From positions 930,001-994,000 of the forward strand of contig NZ_ADAQ01000011.1 in the NCBI RefSeq assembly GCF_000176515.1: a DNA stretch of 64,000 nt. Reading direction: 5' to 3'. Below are positions 57,534 to 64,000 of the stretch, in pieces; position 1 is the first letter of the stretch; the number at the start of each line of letters is the position of its first letter. The stretch is from Grimontia hollisae CIP 101886. GTDB taxonomy: Bacteria > Pseudomonadota > Gammaproteobacteria > Enterobacterales > Vibrionaceae. The notes under the pieces are model-generated. The model saw nothing but the letters and a program-made list of their open reading frames with translations. It searched no databases and was not told the DNA's origin. A program made the position numbers and the translations under genes.

Positions 57534-58889
57534 TTATCGTTGTTCCAGAGCCGCTTTCAGTTTGTCGTGAATACCACCGAAGCCGCCGTTACTCATTACC
57601 AGCACCACATCACCGGAATTGGCCTCGCTGACAATGCCCGCTACCAGCGCATCGATATCATCAAAGGTCTTCGCCGGGGCTTTACAGGCTTCTGCCACGT
57701 CGTTGACTGACCAGGTGATATGTTCAGGCTGGAACAACAACACCACGTCAGCATCATCCAGTGACGGTGCAATCTCATCTTTATGTACGCCAAGCTTCAT
57801 GGTGTTGGATCTTGGCTCAAGCACTGCCAGAATGCGCCGGTCGCCAACTTTCGCCCGAAGCCCCGCCAGCGTGGTCTTAATCGCCGTTGGGTGGTGGGCA
57901 AAATCGTCATAAACCGTGACACCGTTGAAATCGCCTTTATGCTCCAGACGGCGTTTGGTATTGATAAAACGGCCCAGCGCGTCACACGCCAGATCCGGTG
58001 TGACACCGACGTGACGGGCAGCAGCAACCGTCATCAATGCGTTGCTGACGTTATGGTCACCAATCAGGTCCCACTTCACGGTACCCACCGGTTTGCCGTC
58101 AAACCAGACATCAAACTCGCTGCCATCTGCCACACGCTTTTCGGCTTTCCAGATACCGTCTTCTCCGGCAAATTCCAGTTCACTCCAGCAGCCCATCGCC
58201 AGTGTCGATGTGATGTTGTCATCATTGGACGGTGCGATAATACGGCCAATCCCCGGCACGGTACGCACCAGATGATGGAACTGGCGCTTGATCGCGTTCA
58301 GATCGTCAAAGATATCGGCATGATCGAACTCAAGGTTGTTCATGATCAGCGTGCGTGGGTGGTAATGGACGAACTTCGAGCGCTTGTCGAAAAAAGCACT
58401 GTCATATTCATCAGCTTCCACCACAAAGAACATGCTTTCGCCCAGACGTGCCGACACACCAAAGTTACCCGGTACGCCACCAATCAAAAAGCCCGGTTGA
58501 TAACCGCAGTCTTCCAGCACCCACGCCAGCATGCTCGCGGTAGTGGTTTTGCCGTGCGTCCCCGCCACCGCCAGCACCCAGCGGTCTTTGAGCAGAAAAT
58601 CCAGCAGCCACTGGGGACCGGATGTGTAATTGAGGTTGTTATCCAGCACATATTCTACACACGGATTGCCGCGGCTCATCGCATTGCCCACCACGACCAG
58701 ATCCGGCGCTGGGTCTAGCTGAGACGGATCGTAGCCCTGGATGATTTCAATGCCCTGCGATGCCAGCAACGTACTCATTGGCGGGTAAACGTTGGCGTCA
58801 CACCCTGTCACTTTATGACCCAGTTGTCTCGCCAAAAGGGCAGCGCCGCCCATAAAAGTGCCGCAAATGCCCAAAATGTGTATATGCAT
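57534..58889 (-). CDS. mpl: UDP-N-acetylmuramate:L-Ala-gamma-D-Glu-meso-DAP ligase (murein recycling)
   Basis: A 451-residue Mur-ligase family enzyme that attaches recycled murein tripeptide to UDP-MurNAc. [15 protein letters not shown] at the start, the ATP-binding P-loop [13 protein letters not shown] (about residues 108-120), [19 protein letters not shown] and [14 protein letters not shown] are typical of Mpl. It is divergent from fbp as in E. coli, and ubiX follows seven bases later. Confidence 0.95.
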   Translation of the reverse strand: MHIHILGICGTFMGGAALLARQLGHKVTGCDANVYPPMSTLLASQGIEIIQGYDPSQLDPAPDLVVVGNAMSRGNPCVEYVLDNNLNYTSGPQWLLDFLLKDRWVLAVAGTHGKTTTASMLAWVLEDCGYQPGFLIGGVPGNFGVSARLGESMFFVVEADEYDSAFFDKRSKFVHYHPRTLIMNNLEFDHADIFDDLNAIKRQFHHLVRTVPGIGRIIAPSNDDNITSTLAMGCWSELEFAGEDGIWKAEKRVADGSEFDVWFDGKPVGTVKWDLIGDHNVSNALMTVAAARHVGVTPDLACDALGRFINTKRRLEHKGDFNGVTVYDDFAHHPTAIKTTLAGLRAKVGDRRILAVLEPRSNTMKLGVHKDEIAPSLDDADVVLLFQPEHITWSVNDVAEACKAPAKTFDDIDALVAGIVSEANSGDVVLVMSNGGFGGIHDKLKAALEQR

Positions 58890-59224
58890 AAGGTTCCGTC
58901 AGCCTAAAACAGTGATTTTTGTCCGGACTGTTACTCCAAGGGCTGTTTGCCTCTAGATCACAGTTCCTGACATGTCCAAATTACTTCGATACGAATAAAA
59001 AGTTCTACACTTTAAAATACTGTCGCTGAGCGACATCAGTGTGTCGTTCAGCTGTTGAGGTTGATTTTAAGTCCGGATGTGACGTCACGTATTTGGCACA
59101 CCTTTTTCCTGCCAACCGACACACCGAACACGCCAAAATCACCCCGAAAAAACAAGGTCTGATAGCGCTTTGCTTTCCGGCATCTTACCCAAGAATCTAC
59201 TCACAGACATCAAAAGGATCTGGA
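58890..59224. other. Divergent mpl / fbp control region
   Basis: 335 bases without a supported gene. A perfect 7+1+7 palindrome, TGTCGCTGAGCGACA, lies at 59021-59035, directly after a TAAAAT hexamer (59013-59018) that could be the fbp -10 box. No good -35 box is at the right distance. The fbp frame is open from 59039 but carries no Fbp homology before 59225. Confidence 0.5.
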
Positions 59225-60241
59225 ATGTCAGATATGCGTACACTTGGCGAGTTCATTGTTGAAAAGCAACATGAGTACCCGAACGCCAGTGGAGAACTCA
59301 GCTCACTGCTCTCATCTATCCGATTGGCTGCCAAAATCGTCAACCGTGAAATCAACAAAGCCGGCCTTGCTGATATCACAGGCGCGTTTGGTGGTGAGAA
59401 CATCCAGGGCGAAGAACAACAAAAGTTAGACGTCTATGCCAACGAAAAATTCAAAGCCGCAATGGCTGCCCGTGACCAGGTGTGTGGCGTAGCCAGTGAG
59501 GAAGAAGATGACGCAGTTATCTTTGACACCGAACTTGGCCGCAACGCCAAATATGTTATTCTGATGGACCCACTCGATGGCTCGTCCAACATCGATGTTA
59601 ACGTCTCCGTGGGCACCATCTTCTCCATCTACCGCCGGGTTTCCCCGATTGGCCAGCCCGCCACCATGGAGGATTTTCTCCAACCGGGTAACCAGCAGGT
59701 TGCAGCGGGCTACATCATCTATGGGTCGTCCACCATGCTGGTTTACACCACAGGTAACGGCGTTCATGGTTTTACCTATGACCCCTCTATTGGCGCATTC
59801 TGCCTGTCCCATGAAAACATGACCATCCCTGATAACGGCAAGATCTACTCCATCAACGAAGGAAACTACATCCGCTTCCCTCTCGGCGTGAAGAAGTACA
59901 TCAAATACTGCCAGGAAAATGCGCCGGAAGATGGCCGCCCTTATACATCGCGTTATATTGGATCACTGGTTTCAGACTTTCACCGCAACATGCTCAAAGG
60001 TGGGCTATACCTCTACCCGAGCACTGCCGCTTACCCCAGTGGTAAGCTTCGCTTGCTGTACGAGTGCAACCCGATGGCCTTTATCATTGAGCAAGCAGGT
60101 GGCAAGGCATCGGATGGCGTGCGGCGCATCATGGACATCAAACCGACTGAGCTTCACCAGCGGGTACCGTTTTTCGTCGGCTCGACCCAGATGGTGAATA
60201 AAGTGGAAGAGTTCCTCAAAAACTTCCCAGATCAGGAATAA
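59225..60241 (+). CDS. fbp: Fructose-1,6-bisphosphatase class 1
   Basis: A 338-residue enzyme that dephosphorylates fructose 1,6-bisphosphate in gluconeogenesis. The metal-binding blocks ASEEEDD and [18 protein letters not shown] are intact, with [17 protein letters not shown] and [17 protein letters not shown] later. The start ATG at 59225 follows AAAGGA by seven bases; it adds three residues to the E. coli start (MRTLGEF). Confidence 0.96.
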   Translation: MSDMRTLGEFIVEKQHEYPNASGELSSLLSSIRLAAKIVNREINKAGLADITGAFGGENIQGEEQQKLDVYANEKFKAAMAARDQVCGVASEEEDDAVIFDTELGRNAKYVILMDPLDGSSNIDVNVSVGTIFSIYRRVSPIGQPATMEDFLQPGNQQVAAGYIIYGSSTMLVYTTGNGVHGFTYDPSIGAFCLSHENMTIPDNGKIYSINEGNYIRFPLGVKKYIKYCQENAPEDGRPYTSRYIGSLVSDFHRNMLKGGLYLYPSTAAYPSGKLRLLYECNPMAFIIEQAGGKASDGVRRIMDIKPTELHQRVPFFVGSTQMVNKVEEFLKNFPDQE

Positions 60242-60253
60242 TCCCCACGCATA

Positions 60254-60287
60254 AAAAGACAGCCCGGTATCAAAACCGGGCTGTTTA
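60254..60287. terminator. Bidirectional terminator between fbp and tamB
   Basis: ACAGCCCGGT (60259-60268) pairs with ACCGGGCTGT (60275-60284) around a six-base loop; TTACTTT follows on the + strand and CTTTTTAT on the minus strand. Confidence 0.92.
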
Positions 60288-60299
60288 CTTTCAGGCAGG

Positions 60300-63200
60300 T
60301 TACTTAATGCTGAACTGGTACAGCAAATCCACCGCATTGTCTGCACCAGAAACGGCTTCAACGTAGAGATCAGAAAGCAGGCGATAACGGACGGTAAACT
60401 CCGGTAAGCTGGTAAAGATCCCCACGCCATATTTCACCTGAAGCCCCGGCAGGATATAGCCAGACACTTCCACTTTTTCATTATTACCGGCACCGGATGT
60501 ATCAACGCTCAGGTCCTGCACGCCAAACGCTTCACCAATCTCTCCCACCAACTTACCGCTCTGTGACAGGCCAAGACCAATCAGCATGGAGGTCATGGCA
60601 TTGCCATCAGACTCGCTGTCGATATCCCGGCCGCGGGTCAGGTAAGACAAGGCATTCGCCTGAGGCATTGCGGGATCAGAGAACACCTGCACTTCCGGCG
60701 TATCTGCCGGTCCTGTGACACGGATACCGGCTTCAACGCCACCTTCAATGGCATCCGGATTGCGGATTGCCTCCACCTGCAGATAGGGCTGCTCAGGCGG
60801 GCCATTAAACAGGATCTGCCCTTTTTTGATGGTCAAATCCTGACCAAAAGATCGGTACGTTCCTTTTTCCAGCTTGATTTCACCGTTCACCGTGGGGCCT
60901 TTACGGTTACTGGCCACATCCAGCCTGCCTGTCAAATAGGTTTTCAGGCCGAAGGCTTCCAGACGGACATCGTCACCAATGTTGACCGCAATATTGGCAT
61001 TCACCGTAATGGGGCTGGCTTCGTCTTCAGAAAGCGGCTGCAACTCGTCATTGAGGAGCACCACATCGCTGGATACCTGCACTGCCGAAGGGGGCAGTTT
61101 TTCTACCACAATACGCCCCCAGGGCACATCCACATGCCCTTTTACATTCACTGAGTCAGGAGAGGCATTCAGGGTCATATCCGGGCTGACTGCCAGTGCC
61201 ACCATCGGAGGCACCACCACTTTCAAGCGCTGGCCTTTTACATTCAGTGATGCCAGCCAGGCATTCAGATCCTGCCAATCTGCTTCGCCGGTCAGCACCA
61301 GATCACCATCCGGCGTTTTAATGTCGCCATCAATGCGCCCATGAGTGCCTTTGAGCCTCGCCGTCACGTTACCTGTCTGTACCTCTATCGGCGCAGACAG
61401 GCTTTGCAATCTCAGGCCACTCAATGCAATGGTGCCATTGGCAGTGGGTTTATCCAGATCACCATCCAGCATCACCTCGCCGTCGAGTACACCTGCCAGC
61501 AGGGAGCCTTCACCAAATAACGGGGCGAGAAGACCCAGATCGACCCTGTCGATGCCAACGGTGCTCTTAAGCGTACGCTTTTTGCTGGAGAGGTTTCCCA
61601 TCACCGTATTCAGTGACACCGTGCCATTGTCAGTCAGTGCCAGTTTGAGCTCAGCACTTAACGCATTATTGCCAAGAGTGGCATCCAGATTGAGCCCGTC
61701 CCAACCAATGACAAACAGCTCATCCAGTTGCTCTGCCACCTCACCTTTACCCAGAGATACTGACGCCTTCACCTCTGGCAGTGCATTCGGCGTCCACGCT
61801 ACCTTGGCACTGGCATCAAGCGCGCCAGACACGGAAGTGGTTACCGGCAGGAACGCCTGCAGCAGATCCAGACTGAAATGGTTGACGGATAACTGGGCCT
61901 CGCCACTGTCTGCGACTGTCACCGGGTTATCCAGACAGATCCGACTCTGGTTTTGTGTCCAGCAGAAAGCGCCGATATCGACAACGCCGGTGTTAAAGTC
62001 CACCTTAACCGGAATGTCATTGGCCAGTTTCCAAGGACCGACCGGGGTTTTGAGCGATGAATTGTACAGCGTTCCCGTCCAACCTTTTTCTCGCTCCAGC
62101 CGCCCGCGAACAAAGAGTGCGGTCCCAACAGGTTTACCATCCAGTTTCAGGGAAATGGTCTGGTCAGCTTCATCGCCGGAGGCATGGATAGCCAGGTTGC
62201 TGATATCCACCCCGTCAGCCTTCACGCCATTCACATCAATGATCAGCCCCCCGCTGATGGTCGGCAGCGGCATCACTGACCCTCGGATACTGACATCCCT
62301 GATGCTAACCAACTCTTCCCAGCGCAAGGTATTGCCGGTCAGTTTCAGAGTCGCACTGGGTTTATCGAGGGTGCCGGAGAGATTGACCTGTCCCTGAACA
62401 CTGCCCCCCGCCTGCGGCACAGAGGCCGAAAGCTTAGGTAAGTTCAGGTCGAGCGTGAGCGCCAATGTGTTGTCTACCCGGCCGGATACCTTGACGGCAT
62501 TGGGCCCGTGGCGCAGGGACAATCCCTTGGTTTCCAGCAACAAATCGCCTTCACCTTTGACATCTGACGCATCAAGCTGGCCGCTCAGATCCAGTGCCTG
62601 ATCACGGATAACCCCTTTGATATCAAGCTGGGGCAACCTCACCAACCAGCCGCCCCCGGCTGTCAGCTCGCCGCTGTTTTTCAGCGCACCCGAGAGGTTA
62701 CCTTCTGCTTCCGGCCACTCCAGCCCGGGTTGGATATCGTTAAACTCAAGCCCGGTTTGCCACTTGATCTGCTTTGACCAGTCAACACTCGCCCAGCCCT
62801 CAATGCGCCCGCCAAGGGTGTTCAGTGTGATGTCACCCAACATCACCTTGCCGAGATCGCCAGTCAGCTTTGTGACAAGCGCCATGTCAGGTATTGCCTC
62901 ACCAGACGCTTTTGTTTTCAGCGACGCACTGTATTTTTTCAGGCTGCCACTGGCGTTAATGACCGTCGATGTGAGGGTATACTCAGCCTTACTGTCAATC
63001 GGCCATTGCAGTTTTTTACTGGTCAGCAACAGGTTAAACGGCAGGTTAGGGTCGAGCACATCCAGCTTGCCGGAAAGCGCTGCCTGCAAGCCCCCCTTGA
63101 GATTTGCCTTCAGTGCCAGCGCACGGAGGTCGCCGTTTGCATCCAGCGTGAACATATGTCCCTGAAGCGGTGCCATACGTATATTTGCCGAGGCATCAAT

Positions 63201-64000
63201 ATTCAGAGGGTAGTTGTCTTTGAGCGCAATTCTGCCATCGAGTGACACCTTGCCCTGCTCTGCATCAAGGCGGAGCGCATCGAGTGTGATGTCATGGCCA
63301 CCGGCACGACCTTTGACGTAAAACTCATGGATCACCTGTTTTTGCGGCAACAACAGCTCGGCATCTTTCAGCGCAAAGCCTTCAACCACCACATTGAGCG
63401 GAATTGTCACCGCAGGCAGTTCGACAGGGACATCACTGGATGACTGGACTTCTGGCTCCGCTGACGCGTCTTCACTGGGTGCCAGCGCCACCCTGATGCC
63501 TTTCCATTCTGTGGGTTTTAAAGTGACAGTATTGCCTTGCATTTGTGCAGCAGTCACCAGGCTGTTCCAATGCACCTTGGTGCCAAGGATATCAAGCGAG
63601 ATATCAGACAGTGCCACGCCATTCAAAAACAGCGGGATGGGCGTTTTGATGTCAGTCAAAGGTTCTGAGGGGGAGGATTCCGGCGACGGCTCCGTTTCGC
63701 CAATCACCACCTCAATCCCGTCACCGGTGAGTGATTCAACACAAAGCGCAGGCCCACTGAGGCATTTACTGTTGATATCAAGGGAAAGAGACCGGCCTGA
63801 AAACGAAAAACCGTCCATCGTGAACGTTACGCCTTCCAACGCAAAACCGTTCAGCAAGGCACCACGGCTTTTTTCAATGGTCAGTTCCGGCAAGGCTTTC
63901 TGTGCGCCCCACACAGCCAGTTTGACACCTGCGGGGGTCAGAAGAAGGGTAAACACGCCTGCGACTATCAGAACCAACAACAATACTTTGGCGATAACAA
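60300..64000 (-). CDS. tamB: Translocation and assembly module protein TamB (5' end outside window)
   Basis: At least 1233 residues of the AsmA-like, very long beta-taco protein TamB, which with TamA helps place outer-membrane proteins and phospholipids. Near the N terminus is the membrane anchor (VLLLVLIVAGVFTLLLTPAG). The C-terminal DUF490 domain is well matched to E. coli: VPPMVALAVSPDMTLNASP, DVPWGRIVVEKLPPSAVQVS, VRLEAFGLKTYLTGRL, GPPEQPYLQVEAIRNPDA and a terminal LLYQFSIK. The frame runs through the window edge; the real start is a few codons beyond, and the TTG at 63983 is only an internal leucine. E. coli TamB is 1259 residues. tamA is expected just outside. Confidence 0.95.
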   Translation of the reverse strand, partial: VIAKVLLLVLIVAGVFTLLLTPAGVKLAVWGAQKALPELTIEKSRGALLNGFALEGVTFTMDGFSFSGRSLSLDINSKCLSGPALCVESLTGDGIEVVIGETEPSPESSPSEPLTDIKTPIPLFLNGVALSDISLDILGTKVHWNSLVTAAQMQGNTVTLKPTEWKGIRVALAPSEDASAEPEVQSSSDVPVELPAVTIPLNVVVEGFALKDAELLLPQKQVIHEFYVKGRAGGHDITLDALRLDAEQGKVSLDGRIALKDNYPLNIDASANIRMAPLQGHMFTLDANGDLRALALKANLKGGLQAALSGKLDVLDPNLPFNLLLTSKKLQWPIDSKAEYTLTSTVINASGSLKKYSASLKTKASGEAIPDMALVTKLTGDLGKVMLGDITLNTLGGRIEGWASVDWSKQIKWQTGLEFNDIQPGLEWPEAEGNLSGALKNSGELTAGGGWLVRLPQLDIKGVIRDQALDLSGQLDASDVKGEGDLLLETKGLSLRHGPNAVKVSGRVDNTLALTLDLNLPKLSASVPQAGGSVQGQVNLSGTLDKPSATLKLTGNTLRWEELVSIRDVSIRGSVMPLPTISGGLIIDVNGVKADGVDISNLAIHASGDEADQTISLKLDGKPVGTALFVRGRLEREKGWTGTLYNSSLKTPVGPWKLANDIPVKVDFNTGVVDIGAFCWTQNQSRICLDNPVTVADSGEAQLSVNHFSLDLLQAFLPVTTSVSGALDASAKVAWTPNALPEVKASVSLGKGEVAEQLDELFVIGWDGLNLDATLGNNALSAELKLALTDNGTVSLNTVMGNLSSKKRTLKSTVGIDRVDLGLLAPLFGEGSLLAGVLDGEVMLDGDLDKPTANGTIALSGLRLQSLSAPIEVQTGNVTARLKGTHGRIDGDIKTPDGDLVLTGEADWQDLNAWLASLNVKGQRLKVVVPPMVALAVSPDMTLNASPDSVNVKGHVDVPWGRIVVEKLPPSAVQVSSDVVLLNDELQPLSEDEASPITVNANIAVNIGDDVRLEAFGLKTYLTGRLDVASNRKGPTVNGEIKLEKGTYRSFGQDLTIKKGQILFNGPPEQPYLQVEAIRNPDAIEGGVEAGIRVTGPADTPEVQVFSDPAMPQANALSYLTRGRDIDSESDGNAMTSMLIGLGLSQSGKLVGEIGEAFGVQDLSVDTSGAGNNEKVEVSGYILPGLQVKYGVGIFTSLPEFTVRYRLLSDLYVEAVSGADNAVDLLYQFSIK

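Noticed and set aside
57783-58718. A 311-codon open frame opposite mpl
   Set aside because: His/Arg/Gln-rich composition typical of an antisense shadow; Mpl on the other strand is certain.
59039-59224. N-terminal extension of Fbp
   Set aside because: Open frame only; the homology and the AAAGGA site both place the start at 59225.
61345-62397. A 350-codon open frame on the plus strand opposite tamB
   Set aside because: Low-complexity Ser/Pro/Leu composition, no family resemblance, fully inside a long conserved gene.

Overview
The window reads as ordinary chromosomal DNA of a gammaproteobacterium of the family Vibrionaceae. The proteins resemble Vibrio/Photobacterium/Grimontia/Enterovibrio orthologues, and the gene order (ilvIH - acyl-CoA ligase - leuO; rapA - rluA; djlA/lptD-surA-pdxA-rsmA-apaGH; rplU-rpmA-obg/ispB; mdh/argR; mpl/fbp; tamB) fits a Vibrionaceae primary chromosome. 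Genus is inference only. No insertion sequences, phage genes, CRISPR arrays, rRNA or tRNA genes were seen. Coding density is high and base composition is even, apart from AT-rich intergenic stretches next to leuO and before the TRAP permease gene.

Layout. 1-6600: the end of a chemotaxis receptor; a minus-strand glyoxalase-like / Tat-exported GMC dehydrogenase cluster; an RHH protein; a Sel1-like secreted protein; and two tail-to-tail GGDEF genes whose stop codons overlap. 6601-9004: pykF behind a long structured leader, then a possible 50-residue membrane peptide gene. 9005-24965: the branched-chain amino acid block. It holds ilvIH, a long-chain acyl-CoA ligase, leuO, a two-gene RND efflux operon, then the leuL leader peptide, attenuator and leuABCD. 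25033-32027: a DUF547 lipoprotein-like/secreted protein, a TPP riboswitch controlling thiBPQ, and two more GGDEF-type genes, one with a degenerate active site. 32082-38564: PIN-PhoH ATPase, rapA, rluA and a D-2-hydroxyacid dehydrogenase. 38576-46281: djlA divergent from lptD-surA-pdxA-rsmA-apaG-apaH. 46295-51566: folA, yjjPB, obgE, rpmA-rplU and divergent ispB. 51632-56831: mdh, argR, then a fused TRAP permease with a universal stress protein but no visible solute-binding protein gene. 56894-64000: ubiX, mpl, divergent fbp, and tamB running off the window.

How it works together. The first half centres on pyruvate: pyruvate kinase makes it, IlvIH and LeuABCD convert it to branched-chain amino acids, and acetolactate synthase uses the thiamine diphosphate that ThiBPQ helps supply. 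The leu operon shows a complete transcriptional attenuator (leucine-rich leader peptide, antiterminator and terminator). thiBPQ shows a TPP aptamer followed by a hairpin that hides the Shine-Dalgarno sequence. The second half is mostly housekeeping: outer-membrane assembly (LptD, SurA, TamB), ribosome and RNA maturation (RsmA, RluA, ObgE, L21, L27, RapA) and central metabolism (Mdh, Fbp).

The most unusual points are the orphan TRAP permease/USP pair, the RND operon between leuO and leuLABCD, the degenerate GGDEF paralogue, a perfect 17-bp palindromic repeat, a 13-bp palindrome in the pykF leader, and a symmetric operator-like site at the acyl-CoA ligase promoter. No obviously new multi-gene system was found.
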